From contig CAWAUR010000009.1 of NCBI GenBank assembly GCA_963785255.1, positions 124,001-188,000 of the forward strand: a stretch of 64,000 bases of DNA, in the 5' to 3' direction. Shown here in pieces: positions 7,866-17,390 of the stretch (within the stretch, counting starts at the first letter, position 1; each line of letters starts with the position of its first letter). Position numbers and translations under genes: made by a program. The notes beneath the pieces are model-generated. The model was not told the DNA's origin. It did not search any database and saw nothing but the letters and a program-made list of their open reading frames with translations. This DNA comes from Bog-159 sp963785255 (GTDB lineage: Bacteria > Acidobacteriota > Terriglobia > Bryobacterales > Bryobacteraceae).

Positions 7866-9935
7866 ATGAAAATAAAGTGCAGTGCATTGTATATCGCAGG
7901 CCTTATCGCAACCCTGGGCGCGCCGGCTTATGCCACCGTCGCGGTCAGTTCCTTGACTTCCTCGGTGTCGTCGCCGCAGCTTCTTGGTACTTCGGTTACC
8001 TGGACGGCGACCGGCACGGATACCGGCGCCGGCCCCTTGACCTTCCAGTTCAACGTCACCCCCCCCGGCGGATCCCTGATGATGATCAAGGATTTCAATA
8101 CGGGCACACTCAAGGGCAGCACCTACACCAGCCAGCCTTTCGTGTGGGTTCCTACCGCCAGCGAGGGCAAATACAAAGTTCAGGTCGTGGTTAAGGACTT
8201 TTCGGACGGATCCACGGCGATGAAGACCATGCAGTTCACCGTAACTCCGTTGGTTACCGGCAACACTCCTGTAGTGACGGCGACCGCCAATCCCCTGGTG
8301 GCCCTGTTCAGCTCGCCAGCCTGCGCGAAGGGCAGCAAGATGCGCGTATCGTTTCAGCAGCAATCCTTAGCCACCCCCGCCACGCTTACAAACTTTGTTG
8401 CTTGCAAGGCCGGCGTGACGATGAACTTTGAAATCGCCGGGATGTACCAATCCACTGCGTACACCATGTTCTCGGAGACACTGACTAAAGGAAAAATCAA
8501 GAAGGGTGCCGAGGTCACTTACACGACCGGCGCGCTTCCCAAGAACATTACATTCCCAACTTATAGCCTCATTGTTCCCGCGACCAGCGCGGCCGACACC
8601 GCCGACTCGATGCTCCTTATTAACAGCACCCAACTTGGGAATCAGCAGCTTTATCCTAACGTGGCGGTCGACTTAACCGGCAATTTCCTTTGGTATTACT
8701 TCGCCAGCCCGACACACGGCAGCACCCTTACGCGTCCGCTGGCGAATTCCAGCATACTCACGATTCAATACGGGCAATCCTGGAACACGGCCACTCAGAA
8801 TCAGCAGCTTCTGCGGCAGATCGACTTAGCGGGTAATCTGATCAAGGAAACCAATACCGGGGTGGTGCAACAGGAACTGCTGGCCCTGGGCGCGGTGGAT
8901 GGAGGCCCATGCAACGTTTTTGGCACGAATCCGCCCGTCGGCTCAGCTTGTCTCGATACGTTCAGCCACGATGCGATTCAATACACCATCGGCTCGAACA
9001 CATACACCGCGGTGCTGTGCGACATCGAAAAGATCTTCCCCATCGGCACCCAAGGCGATACCAGCGGCAAACCGGTCGATGTTCGCGGCGTGATGATTGT
9101 GGTCCTGAATTCGGACTGGCAGGCAGTCTGGTATTGGGATAACTTCGATCCCGCCGCCGGCGGCAATGGTTATCCCGCATTGCCCATCACGCAGGTGGCC
9201 GCTTTGAATGAAGAGTGCGGGCTGAATGAACAAGGCTGCGAGGGGATCCAACTGCTCGGCCCCAGTATCGCGCCTCTCGCCAGGGATTGGGTGCATGAGA
9301 ACAGCATCTATTACTGGCCTACGGACTCACAAGGCACTTCGGGCGCTTTCGTCTGGTCGTCACGCAACCAGGACTTAGTGACCAAGGTGGATTACGGCAA
9401 CGGAACCGGCACGAAGAATATTCTGTGGACGGCGGGCGCATGCGCCGTCGCCGCGGGCGGCAGCGGGGCGCTCACGTTCGACAACATCTACAGCGATCCC
9501 TGGCCATGGTATTCCGGGCAGCACGATGTCGGCATCGAGAACAACGGCGCTGGACCGATGACGGTCTTCGACGACGGCAACACGCGGGTTTCCAATGCGG
9601 GCGTCTCGAAGGGCTGTAAGTCGGGAGTGGGCAGCGGCAACAGCCGCGGTATGGCCTTAACGATTGACGAAACGAGCATGACCGTTACACCGGTGCTCAG
9701 CCAGGATTTGGGCGCCTTCTCGGCGGCCAACGGCAGCGCGCAGATGCTCGGCAACGGGAATTTCTTCTATCTGAATCCCGTGGTGTTTTTTAACCTCAAT
9801 ACGGATGTAAGTTATTCGATCGAGATTCAGCCGGAGGCCGGCATGGATACGGGCACGGTAGTGTTCAACATCCAAGGCGAGGAAGCCTATCGGGCATGGC
9901 GCATGCCCAGCCTGTATCAGCCACCTACGACTTAG
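7866..9935 (+). CDS. Secreted arylsulfotransferase (ASST)-like protein
   Basis: The ATG at 7866 is preferred over the longer frame because it is preceded by an AAGG and opens with a clean signal peptide (ALYIAGLIATLGAPAYA). The 689-residue product begins with an Ig-like region (about 25-130) and continues as a beta-propeller-like domain with ASST-type features: VDLTGNFLWYY, a repeated LLRQIDLAGN, RDWVHENSIYYW, WYSGQHDVGIENNG and the end EEAYRAWRMP. Several paired cysteines fit an exported protein. Family knowledge: ASST transfers sulfate between phenols in the periplasm; many homologues in this lineage are uncharacterised, so I infer fold rather than activity. Monocistronic, with repeats on both sides. 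Confidence 0.7.
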   Translation: MKIKCSALYIAGLIATLGAPAYATVAVSSLTSSVSSPQLLGTSVTWTATGTDTGAGPLTFQFNVTPPGGSLMMIKDFNTGTLKGSTYTSQPFVWVPTASEGKYKVQVVVKDFSDGSTAMKTMQFTVTPLVTGNTPVVTATANPLVALFSSPACAKGSKMRVSFQQQSLATPATLTNFVACKAGVTMNFEIAGMYQSTAYTMFSETLTKGKIKKGAEVTYTTGALPKNITFPTYSLIVPATSAADTADSMLLINSTQLGNQQLYPNVAVDLTGNFLWYYFASPTHGSTLTRPLANSSILTIQYGQSWNTATQNQQLLRQIDLAGNLIKETNTGVVQQELLALGAVDGGPCNVFGTNPPVGSACLDTFSHDAIQYTIGSNTYTAVLCDIEKIFPIGTQGDTSGKPVDVRGVMIVVLNSDWQAVWYWDNFDPAAGGNGYPALPITQVAALNEECGLNEQGCEGIQLLGPSIAPLARDWVHENSIYYWPTDSQGTSGAFVWSSRNQDLVTKVDYGNGTGTKNILWTAGACAVAAGGSGALTFDNIYSDPWPWYSGQHDVGIENNGAGPMTVFDDGNTRVSNAGVSKGCKSGVGSGNSRGMALTIDETSMTVTPVLSQDLGAFSAANGSAQMLGNGNFFYLNPVVFFNLNTDVSYSIEIQPEAGMDTGTVVFNIQGEEAYRAWRMPSLYQPPTT

Positions 9936-9953
9936 TAGGTTGTGCTCCGCTTC

Positions 9954-9980
9954 CGAGCCGCGCGCGTCAGGGAGCGGTCG
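9954..9980 (+). repeat. Family-A repeat, single degenerate unit
   Basis: TTCCGAGCCGCGCGCGTCAG followed by GGAGCGGTC, a variant of the 25-base family-A unit, located 18 bases after the arylsulfotransferase stop and before the histidine kinase gene. Confidence 0.7.
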
Positions 9981-10015
9981 TTGCATTTTCCCCCTAAGCT
10001 TTCTATCCTGCGAGT

Positions 10016-11923
10016 ATGGCCTCCCCAGCCAAACGTCCGTTACTGCCGATCGTCCTGGTCGCGGCATCGGCGGCCGTGCTGGTATTGCTGGCCGTGTTGC
10101 AGTATCGTTGGAGCCTGGAAATCAGCCGTGCCGAGCGCACCCGCATCGAAGCCAGCCTGAACAATTCCGTCAGCCAGTTCCGCCAGGAGTTTTATCGGGA
10201 GCTGGCCCAGGTTTCCACCGCTTTCCGCGGCGATCCCTCGGCCACGCCGGACGATCTTTGGTCGAACTACGCGGAGCGCTATCAGGAATGGACGCGCACC
10301 TCCGCCCGCCCCGATCTTGCGGCTAATGTGTTTGTGTGGCAGGCGGCCGGCGCGCGATTATGGCAGTTGGTTCCCGCCGATGGCGAGTTCGATCCGGTCG
10401 ACTGGCCTGCCTCGCTGGGCGATTTGCGCGCTCACCTAGAAGCGGAATCGCACCAGACGCCGGGGCCGGGAGGCGGTCCGGAAGCCGCGCCTCCTGAATT
10501 GCGATCGTTTGTATGGACCCTGGAAGAACGCATCCCCGCGCTGGTGCATCCCATCTTCAGCTACGGTAACTCCAACTTCGGCGGTCCGCCATGGCGCCGC
10601 GGGGGGGGTGGTGCGCGCGGGCCAGCCGGCAGCACGCCTCCGCCGCCACCGCCGCGCGTCACGCTGGGCTTCGTGATCGTGGAGCTCAATCGCGCCGCGC
10701 TCGACCGTATGCTCGGGGAATTAGCGCAACGCTATTTCGCAGGTCCAGACGGGTTCATTTATAACGTGCTGGTGGTAAGCGGCGCGCCGGACAATCACGT
10801 GATTTATCGCTCCGATCCGCAACTCACGGCGGCGTCCTTAAATCCGCCGGATGCGCGCGCCACTCTGGTGCCGGCCACGCCCGCGGAGAACCGCGCGGTC
10901 GAGGGTGCGCCGCCGCGCGGGACGTCGTCCATGCGCAGAAGAGGCACCGGCGGCGGGCGCGAATCGTTTGGGGGGGCCCGCACACGCGGCGACCCGAACT
11001 CCATGCGGCCGCGCGGGCCGTTCATCCTACCGTCTGCCGCCGAGGCGCCCTGGCAATTATTGGCGCGCCACAAGGGCGGCTCGCTCGAAACCGTCGTGGC
11101 CGCCGACCGGCGCCGCAATCTGTTCCTGAGCTTCGGTGTGCTGACGCTGCTGGCCGTCAGTATGGCGTTGATCATTGTCTCTGCGCAGCGCGCCCGCCGG
11201 CTGGCGCGTCTGCAGATGGAATTTGTAGCGGGAGTTTCGCACGAATTGCGCACGCCGGTGGCGGTGATCTGTTCCGCGGCCGACAACCTGGCGGAAGGTT
11301 TCGTGGGCGCCAAGGATCAAGTAAAGGAATACGGCGCCGTGATCCGCAACGAAGGGCGCCGCCTGGCCGGCATGATCGAACAGATCCTGCGCTTCGCGGC
11401 GGGGCAATCGCGGCGGCCCACTTACGAATTGGGGCCGGTGGCGATGCCGGATGCGGTCGCCCGTGTGCTCGCGAACGTAACGGTGCTGCCCGAAGCCGAA
11501 GGCTTCACCGTGGAGCGCGAGATCGCCGCGGACCTGCCTCCCGTGCGGGCGGACGCCGCGGCTCTCACGCACTGCCTCGAAAACCTGATTTTGAACGCGC
11601 TCAAATATGGAGGCACAGCGCGTTGGGCCCGCATCCGCGCTACCCAAGACGGCACCCGTGTGCGCATCCGTGTGGAGGATCGCGGAGAGGGCATCGATCC
11701 CGCCGATCTGCCGCACATCTTCGAACCGTTTTATCGCGGCAAAGCCGCCCAAGCCGCGCAGATCCACGGGGCCGGGCTGGGGCTCAGCCTGGCGCGCGAT
11801 ATTGCGGAGGGCATGGGCGGCCGGCTGGAAGCATCCAGCATCCCAGGGCAGGGAAGCACGTTCACGCTGGAACTGGACGCCGCCGGAGTTCCCGACGCGG
11901 AAGCTCTGCCGCGCAGCGCATAG
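10016..11923 (+). CDS. Membrane sensor histidine kinase
   Basis: A 635-residue kinase with a transmembrane helix near residues 10-28 and a second near 362-385 enclosing a large periplasmic sensor region of about 330 residues. The sensor contains low-complexity Gly/Arg/Pro-rich stretches (for example around 190-215 and 300-335). The cytoplasmic part has a HisKA motif with His409 in VSHELRTP, an N box (ENLILNALKYGG), DRGEGIDPADLPHIFEPFYRG-type G1/F boxes and GAGLGLSLA. It is followed after 13 bases by an OmpR-type regulator, so the two form a two-component system. The signal is unknown; the sensor region matches no domain I recognise. Confidence 0.92.
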   Translation: MASPAKRPLLPIVLVAASAAVLVLLAVLQYRWSLEISRAERTRIEASLNNSVSQFRQEFYRELAQVSTAFRGDPSATPDDLWSNYAERYQEWTRTSARPDLAANVFVWQAAGARLWQLVPADGEFDPVDWPASLGDLRAHLEAESHQTPGPGGGPEAAPPELRSFVWTLEERIPALVHPIFSYGNSNFGGPPWRRGGGGARGPAGSTPPPPPPRVTLGFVIVELNRAALDRMLGELAQRYFAGPDGFIYNVLVVSGAPDNHVIYRSDPQLTAASLNPPDARATLVPATPAENRAVEGAPPRGTSSMRRRGTGGGRESFGGARTRGDPNSMRPRGPFILPSAAEAPWQLLARHKGGSLETVVAADRRRNLFLSFGVLTLLAVSMALIIVSAQRARRLARLQMEFVAGVSHELRTPVAVICSAADNLAEGFVGAKDQVKEYGAVIRNEGRRLAGMIEQILRFAAGQSRRPTYELGPVAMPDAVARVLANVTVLPEAEGFTVEREIAADLPPVRADAAALTHCLENLILNALKYGGTARWARIRATQDGTRVRIRVEDRGEGIDPADLPHIFEPFYRGKAAQAAQIHGAGLGLSLARDIAEGMGGRLEASSIPGQGSTFTLELDAAGVPDAEALPRSA

Positions 11924-11936
11924 CCATGGCCTGAAC

Positions 11937-12620
11937 ATGCAGCGGCGAATCCTGTTGATTGAAGACGAACCCGGACTGACCATGACGCTGGGCGACCGCC
12001 TGCGCAGCGAAGGCCATCAGATGGAATCGGCCGCCGACGGCCAGACCGGCTTCGAAATGGCCTGCGGCGGCGCCTACGACCTGATCGTGCTGGATCTGAT
12101 GCTGCCCCGCAAAAACGGCATGGAGATCTGCCGCGATCTGCGGCAGCGCGGCATCTCCATTCCAATCCTGATGCTGACCGCGCGCGGCCAAACGTCGGAT
12201 AAAGTGACGGGGCTGAAAACCGGCGCGGACGACTACCTCACCAAGCCATTCGAGATGGCCGAGCTGCTGGCGCGCGTGGAAGCGCTGCTGCGGCGCGCGC
12301 AGGGCCTGGGCGCCGCGGGCGATATCTACCAGTTCGGCGCCATTCGGCTGGACCTGCGGCGCACGGAAGTAACGCGGAACGGTAAGCCCGTGACCCTCTC
12401 GGCCAAGGAGTTTCATTTGCTTCGTTATCTGGTGGAGCATCGCGGCGTCACCGTTTCGCGCGAGACCTTGCTGAGCGAGGTTTGGGGCTATGGCGGCGTG
12501 ACATCCAGCCGCACGGTGGACGTGCACATCGCGTGGCTGCGGCAGAAGCTGGAGGAAGATTCCCGGCAGCCGCAGTGGATCCTGACCGTGCATGGCTTGG
12601 GCTACCGCTTGGCCGGGTGA
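11937..12620 (+). CDS. OmpR/PhoB-family response regulator
   Basis: The frame is open much further upstream, inside the kinase gene, but the ATG at 11937 starts the standard receiver sequence RILLIEDEP. The 227-residue product has a receiver domain with phospho-acceptor Asp53 (VLDLMLP) and Lys103 (YLTKPFE), then a winged-helix DNA-binding domain with VTLSAKEFHLLRYL, SRTVDVHIAWLRQKLE and VHGLGYRL. Length and layout are standard for the family. It is the cognate regulator of the kinase 13 bases upstream. The stop is followed closely by a family-C repeat that may end the transcript. Confidence 0.94.
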   Translation: MQRRILLIEDEPGLTMTLGDRLRSEGHQMESAADGQTGFEMACGGAYDLIVLDLMLPRKNGMEICRDLRQRGISIPILMLTARGQTSDKVTGLKTGADDYLTKPFEMAELLARVEALLRRAQGLGAAGDIYQFGAIRLDLRRTEVTRNGKPVTLSAKEFHLLRYLVEHRGVTVSRETLLSEVWGYGGVTSSRTVDVHIAWLRQKLEEDSRQPQWILTVHGLGYRLAG

Positions 12621-12628
12621 TTGTGCCA

Positions 12629-12721
12629 GTGGGGCAGACGATCGTTGTGTGTCGTCTGCCTTCGTGTTGCGGCCGCGCGGCAGACCACAAAAAACGATGG
12701 TCTGCCCAAGGTCTGCCCCAC
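12629..12721. repeat. Family-C double-hairpin repeat
   Basis: Two successive hairpins: GGCAGACGA...TCGTCTGCC and GGCAGACCA...TGGTCTGCC, framed by GTGGGGCAGAC and GTCTGCCCCAC. It begins a few bases after the response regulator stop. Copies with the same design lie at 42684, 51160 and 59830; half a copy lies at 20203. Confidence 0.85.
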
Positions 12722-12747
12722 TTTGATCCATTCGGTAGAATTAAGCC

Positions 12748-12999
12748 ATGCACAACGAAAACCTGGTTGTAGTTCACGCATTCGCCACCGGGATGGAGGC
12801 GGAGTTGGCCAAGAGCGCGCTCGCATCGGCGGGCATCGATGCCATGATCCTAGCCGACGCCGTGGGAGGCATGCGGCCGCACGTGGCATGGTCCAGCGGC
12901 GGGTTCAAGCTATTGGTGCGGGAAGAGGACGCCGAGTCGGCGCGCGATGTCCTCGATGCGCCCGCCGAGGGCGCATCCGAAGACTCTCTTCAACCGTGA
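12748..12999 (+). CDS. DUF2007 domain-containing small protein
   Basis: An 83-residue protein. The order LVVVHAFATGMEAELAKSAL, then IDAMILAD, then FKLLVREEDAESARDVLD matches the DUF2007 family (putative signal-transducing proteins of about 70-100 residues, ferredoxin-like fold). No membrane segment or signal peptide. Function unknown. The end overlaps the convergent isomerase gene by ten bases. It sits 27 bases after a family-C repeat and is probably transcribed on its own. Confidence 0.75.
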   Translation: MHNENLVVVHAFATGMEAELAKSALASAGIDAMILADAVGGMRPHVAWSSGGFKLLVREEDAESARDVLDAPAEGASEDSLQP

Positions 13000-13829
13000 A
13001 TTTTGCGGAAATTCGCCAGGCAGCGTTGCGCGGTTTCCAACTCCGGGTACTCGCTGCCTTCCTGCTCGATTAAGTAGAATTCCACGCCGCCGGTCTTCTC
13101 TGCGGCCTCGAACAGCCGCTTCCAGGGCGCCGCGCCATCGCCGAACAAGACGCGATAGCCCTTTTCCTTCGACCAATCTTTGCAGTGCATGGATTTGATG
13201 CGGCCGGGATTGGAATCCACCCAAGCCACCGGATCGGACCCTGCCGCCACACAGGTGCCCACATCCAACTGCAGCATCACGTCTTTATCGGTGTCGGCGG
13301 CCAGAATTTCGATGGGACGTTTGCCATCGAGCGGTGTGAATTCCAGTTCATGGTTGTGATAACCGGCGCGCAACCCCGCGGACTTCATCTTCTCCGCACC
13401 TTCGTTGAGCCGTTCGGCCACGCCTTTCCACCCGTCCAGCGTTTTCGGATTTCCGGCGCTGGCCCACACGATGAACCGGCTGCCGATGATGTGATTGATC
13501 TCCATCGCATGGCCGATGCCGTCGGGCGTGAACGACTCCGGGCCATTGTGCGTCGAAAAGCAGCGGATGCCGGCATCGTCCATCATCTGCCGCACTTGCT
13601 TGGCATAATCCGGAGTCCAGGCGTAGTAGGGCGAGAAAAACTCGGCGCATTGATAACCCATTTTGGCGACCGCCTGCACGGTGCCCATGAGGTCCTTCTG
13701 CAGCGCCTTGCGCACGGAGTAGAGTTCCAGGCCTACGGGAATGTTCTTATCGTCCGCAAACGCGGAGGCCAGCGGCGCCGCGGCAGTTAAGGACAAGAAA
13801 GTACGGCGGGAAAGAGAATCGAGTGGCAT
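12990..13829 (-). CDS. Tat-exported sugar phosphate isomerase/epimerase-like TIM-barrel protein
   Basis: The frame is open to 14216, but the ATG at 13829 begins a Tat signal (SRRTFLSLTAAAPLASAFA) and gives a usual length of 279 residues. The mature part is an AP-endonuclease-2/xylose-isomerase-like TIM barrel: VGLELYSVRKAL, GYQCAEFFSPYYAW, YHNHELEFTP with probable metal ligands, and LQLDVGTCVAAGSDP. Such Tat-exported barrel proteins are common in Bryobacterales and are usually annotated as sugar phosphate isomerase/epimerase; substrate unknown. It is divergent from the DoxX gene, whose ATG is 30 bases away, so the promoters must overlap. Confidence 0.85.
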   Translation of the reverse strand: MPLDSLSRRTFLSLTAAAPLASAFADDKNIPVGLELYSVRKALQKDLMGTVQAVAKMGYQCAEFFSPYYAWTPDYAKQVRQMMDDAGIRCFSTHNGPESFTPDGIGHAMEINHIIGSRFIVWASAGNPKTLDGWKGVAERLNEGAEKMKSAGLRAGYHNHELEFTPLDGKRPIEILAADTDKDVMLQLDVGTCVAAGSDPVAWVDSNPGRIKSMHCKDWSKEKGYRVLFGDGAAPWKRLFEAAEKTGGVEFYLIEQEGSEYPELETAQRCLANFRKIHG

Positions 13830-13859
13830 AATCGGAAAAGCAAACGATATCACAATCCC

Positions 13860-14303
13860 ATGCTGAAAAGACTGATCGATACACAAACACACGCCGCTCC
13901 GGCCATCCTGCGTCTGGCTCTGGGGGTGGTATTTTTCGCGCACGGCGCGCAGAAGGTGCTGGGCTGGTGGGGCGGCTACGGCTTCTCCGGCACCATGGGC
14001 TTCTTTGAACATTCGGGCATTCCCGCGGTGTTCGCATTTCTGGCCATCGCGGCGGAATTCCTGGGTGGGATTGGGCTGATCCTGGGACTGTTGGGCCGTG
14101 TGGCGGCATTCGGCATTTTCTGCAATATGGTGGTGGCCATCGTGAAGGTGCACCTGGCGAACGGCTTCTTCATGAACTGGGCCGGACAGAAGAAAGGCGA
14201 GGGCTTCGAGTATCATTTACTGGTGCTGGCCATGGCGGCGGCCATCATGATAATGGGATCCGGTGCATGGTCGATCGACCGCGCCCTTTCGCGTCGATCG
14301 TAA
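13860..14303 (+). CDS. DoxX family membrane protein
   Basis: A 147-residue membrane protein with about four hydrophobic segments. LRLALGVVFFAHGAQKVLG near the N-terminus and LGGIGLILGLLGRVAAFG in the middle are typical of DoxX. Family knowledge: DoxX-type proteins are small inner-membrane proteins linked to redox or thiol stress in some bacteria; the role here is unknown. It is divergent from the Tat-exported isomerase-like gene and convergent with the TPR lipoprotein gene, with ten bases between the stops. Confidence 0.88.
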   Translation: MLKRLIDTQTHAAPAILRLALGVVFFAHGAQKVLGWWGGYGFSGTMGFFEHSGIPAVFAFLAIAAEFLGGIGLILGLLGRVAAFGIFCNMVVAIVKVHLANGFFMNWAGQKKGEGFEYHLLVLAMAAAIMIMGSGAWSIDRALSRRS

Positions 14304-14312
14304 GCCGCGTTC

Positions 14313-16574
14313 TTATCTTCCCAAAAGCTGCTGCGCCATGCGCGCCTCCGGCAATTCCGGAGCACTCTTCAAAGCAGCCCGCAACGTAGCCTCGCCCCGC
14401 TTGTCGCCCAGCTTCACATACGCCATGCCCAAATGATATCGAACCACCGGATCCGGAGGCCCTTCCGCGGCGCTCTCCAGATATTTCACCGCCGACCGGT
14501 ACAGCCCCTTGCGGTACATAATCCACCCGATGGTATCGTCCACTCCCTTGTTATCAGGCGCCAGTTCTTTCACTTGCTGCGCATACTTCAACGCTTCGTC
14601 GAACTGGCCCGTTTGCGCACCCAGCAGATAGGCGAGATTATTCAACGCCACCACATTGGCCGGCTCGGCATCCACCACTTTGCGGTAATACTTCAGCGCG
14701 CCCGAATAGTCCTTTTCCGCGTTGGCCAGCCATCCCATGTAGAGCCAAAGCTCGGGATCGTTTTGATTGGCGGCCAGCAGACCGGCGAGCGTGCGATGCG
14801 CCGATTCCAGCTTGCCATCCGATACATCCAGACGGGCCAGGGCCAACTGCGCGGGGCGGAAGCGCGGATCGGCCGTTTTGGCCGCCGCGAAAGCCGTGCG
14901 CGCCGCGGCCGGCTGTCCTTGGGCCAGTAGCGTCTCGCCCAGGAAATTCTGCACGGGAGCGGATCGCGCATGGCGGGCCGCATATTCGCGGATCGCCCGC
15001 AGACCCGCCGCCGGCTGGCCGCGCAGTCCGTAAAGCCGCACCCAGGCGCGCAGCGCGGGCAGGTTGTCGGGACTCTGCTTCAATACGCCGTCAATCGATA
15101 TCTGGGCTCCCTGGTAATCCTTGGCGTCCATCTTCAACAGCGCGTCTTCGAGCAATAACTCCGGCTCTCTGGTGAACTGCAGACCTTCCGCGACTCCCTT
15201 GCGCGCTTCATCCCGCCGCCCCAGTTCCATCAGCGCCCAGTTCGTTTCCACGATCACAGGGATCGAATGGAGTTGCTGTTCCGGCGCCTGCCGCAAAATT
15301 TCGAGCGCGGCCGAGGCCCCTTTGGAAGCGATCAGCAAACGCGCCAAATCCAGCCGCACGGAGATCAAGGAAGGGTCCAGCCGGAGCGCTTCCGCCAGTT
15401 CCTGCCTTTGATTCAAAGCGTTTCCTTCGGCCTGGTTCAGGCGCGCCAACAGCATGTGCGGTTCGGCCGATTCGGGGCGATAACGCAACACCAGGTTCAG
15501 ATCGTTTTGCGCCTCCTGATACTTTCCGGCGTCGATGGAAAGTTCACTGCGCTCGAGGAGCGCATCGGCATCCTTGGGATTCTTGGCCAGCACGGCGGCC
15601 AGCAGTTTTTCGGCGTCCGCCCGCCTGCCCGCCAACAAATACATCTTCACCAGCCGCGTGCGTGCCAAACGGTCTGCGGGATCTTCCTTGGCCAACCGCG
15701 ACAATTCGGCAATGGCCGCGTCGCGCTGCCCGGTTTCGAGCAGGAACACCGCATAGGCCGGCTTGTAATTCTTGTTGGGCAGCGCTGTCACCCGCTTGAA
15801 GATCTCTCCGGCTTCGTCCTTCTTGCCGTCATGGAACAGAGCCATTCCCAGATCCATCAAGGCAGCGCCATAATTCGGATCGAGCGCCGCGGCTCGCCGG
15901 AATTGCTCCTCCGCTTTCTCCGGACGCCGGGTCACCAGATAGAACCGCCCCATCACCAGTGCGACCTCCGCGGACTGGGGCGATTTACGGTAGCATTCCT
16001 GCAGCGCCGCCTCCGCGCCCTTCGTGTCGCCCTGGCTGAGCTTGGCGCGCATCAGCAGCGCCGCCGATTCCAAATCGCCGGGAAGCTGTGCGAGAGCCTG
16101 TTCCAGATGCTCTGTGGCTTCCTCGGGCTTTCCCAGGCGCAGCTCGGTCATGGCCAGCGTGTTCAATGCGTCCACGTTGTGCGGGAATGCGGTGGCCACG
16201 GATTGGGCACGCCTTTCGGCGTCCTCGATGGCCTTTTGGTTTCTCGCCCCGGCCAATAGCGAAGCCAGCTTCAGTTGCGCGCCGGCATGCTTGGGGTTGA
16301 GCTCCGCCGCCTTGCGAAAACAACTTGCCGCCATGTTGCGGTCGCCAGTCTCCAGGTAAACCAAACCTAGTTGATAATAGGGCTCTGCGTCGCCTGGCGC
16401 GGTCTGGATGGCGTTGCGAAACTCCAGGTTGGCGCGCGCGTAATCCTTCTTCGCCAGTTGCTTTTTGCCAAGCTCCAGGTAACGGGCTTCGCGTTGTTGC
16501 GGGGTACGCGAACAACCCGCCACAACCAACATGCCGAGGGCCAGCGAACCGGCCGTCCATTTGCGCGCGGACAA
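14313..16574 (-). CDS. Tetratricopeptide-repeat lipoprotein
   Basis: I place the start at a TTG (16574): it has a strong GGAGG at 16582-16586 with seven-base spacing, and it removes 28 non-signal-like residues of the longer frame. The resulting 753-residue protein opens with a lipoprotein signal (ALGMLVVAGCSRT, lipobox VAGC near residue 21). The rest is a nearly continuous array of about 18-20 TPR units, for example DYARANLEFRNAIQTAPGDA and YYQLGLVYLETGDRNMAASC. Such proteins are scaffolds at the inner face of the outer membrane or in the periplasm. It resembles the TPR proteins of exopolysaccharide/PEP-CTERM loci (PrsT type), but no exosortase is present, so that link is only a suggestion. 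A PilZ gene and a kinase/sigma-54 pair lie on the other strand upstream. Confidence 0.85.
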   Translation of the reverse strand: MSARKWTAGSLALGMLVVAGCSRTPQQREARYLELGKKQLAKKDYARANLEFRNAIQTAPGDAEPYYQLGLVYLETGDRNMAASCFRKAAELNPKHAGAQLKLASLLAGARNQKAIEDAERRAQSVATAFPHNVDALNTLAMTELRLGKPEEATEHLEQALAQLPGDLESAALLMRAKLSQGDTKGAEAALQECYRKSPQSAEVALVMGRFYLVTRRPEKAEEQFRRAAALDPNYGAALMDLGMALFHDGKKDEAGEIFKRVTALPNKNYKPAYAVFLLETGQRDAAIAELSRLAKEDPADRLARTRLVKMYLLAGRRADAEKLLAAVLAKNPKDADALLERSELSIDAGKYQEAQNDLNLVLRYRPESAEPHMLLARLNQAEGNALNQRQELAEALRLDPSLISVRLDLARLLIASKGASAALEILRQAPEQQLHSIPVIVETNWALMELGRRDEARKGVAEGLQFTREPELLLEDALLKMDAKDYQGAQISIDGVLKQSPDNLPALRAWVRLYGLRGQPAAGLRAIREYAARHARSAPVQNFLGETLLAQGQPAAARTAFAAAKTADPRFRPAQLALARLDVSDGKLESAHRTLAGLLAANQNDPELWLYMGWLANAEKDYSGALKYYRKVVDAEPANVVALNNLAYLLGAQTGQFDEALKYAQQVKELAPDNKGVDDTIGWIMYRKGLYRSAVKYLESAAEGPPDPVVRYHLGMAYVKLGDKRGEATLRAALKSAPELPEARMAQQLLGR

Positions 16575-16866
16575 AGAATATCCTCCAGAAGGTGCAGAGT
16601 GCCGAAGCACTTGCCTTACCACGGGATCTACCGCTATTTCGCCGGATTCGCGCGGCACTTGGGAAAAAAATTAGTCCGGAATCCCGAGGAATGGGAGATT
16701 TCACGCGCGCTCATGTGCCCGTAACCTGGAACCCTGCATGCTCGAAGCGTGCAACCGGCGTGCCGGGGCGAACCTCGGCGAAGCGGCTGGAATCCGCGCT
16801 AGCAGGCGAAATGGTTGGCCGGCGCGGGCGACCGCGGTCCGGCGTTACGTCCCAAAGGTTAGAATT

Positions 16867-17205
16867 TTGAGAAACTACTTCGGGCCTTTATCGGAAACCG
16901 GGGTTGAGCGCCGCGCGTGCCCGCGTGTTCCGTTGCAATGGGCGCTCTCCATTCGCCGGCAAGAGCGCGAGGAGCCCGTGATTTCCTCGATCACCGAAAA
17001 TCTGAGCAGCCATGGCTTCTTCTGCCTGGCCGACCGGCCGCTGGCCGCCGGCGAAAATGTGGCGTGTGTTATCAAGCTTCCGTTCCCGCGCGAGTTGCCC
17101 GCCTCGCGAGCTTTGTACTGTCAAGCGCAAGTCGTTTGGGTCAGAGCCGCGGAGGATGGACGCTTCGGTATTGCGTGCCGGATCGACGATTATTCCGTCG
17201 CCTGA
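16867..17205 (+). CDS. PilZ domain protein (putative c-di-GMP receptor)
   Basis: The product is essentially one PilZ domain. Both c-di-GMP signature motifs are visible: RxxxR (RACPR, near residue 21) and NxSxxG (NLSSHG, near residue 48), followed by a beta-rich end (AQVVWVRAAEDGRFGIACRI). The frame is open from an ATG at 16738, but those extra residues look non-coding; a TTG at 16867 with AAAGG seven bases upstream gives a 112-residue protein of normal size. The start is uncertain. It lies divergent to the TPR lipoprotein gene and upstream of a kinase/sigma-54 regulator pair, so it may couple c-di-GMP to envelope or polysaccharide functions (inference). Confidence 0.8.
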   Translation: MRNYFGPLSETGVERRACPRVPLQWALSIRRQEREEPVISSITENLSSHGFFCLADRPLAAGENVACVIKLPFPRELPASRALYCQAQVVWVRAAEDGRFGIACRIDDYSVA

Positions 17206-17390
17206 TTTGTATTTTTCCATTCTTATTTATCTCCCCTCCGAAGACGAAGGGTCGGATTTTCCTTCCCTCTGCCCGCTGCCTTCGCAGCCCGCTCGTGGGC
17301 TGCCACGAGCCTTCCGCCGCCGCCATGTGCTTCCGGAAATTTCCGATTGGATTCCCAGAAAATCCTTAGAAGCGCTACGACAAGCCGGAA

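Noticed and set aside
15267..16259. 330-codon frame antisense to the TPR lipoprotein
   Set aside because: Explained by codon bias of the TPR gene; no ribosome site or domain.
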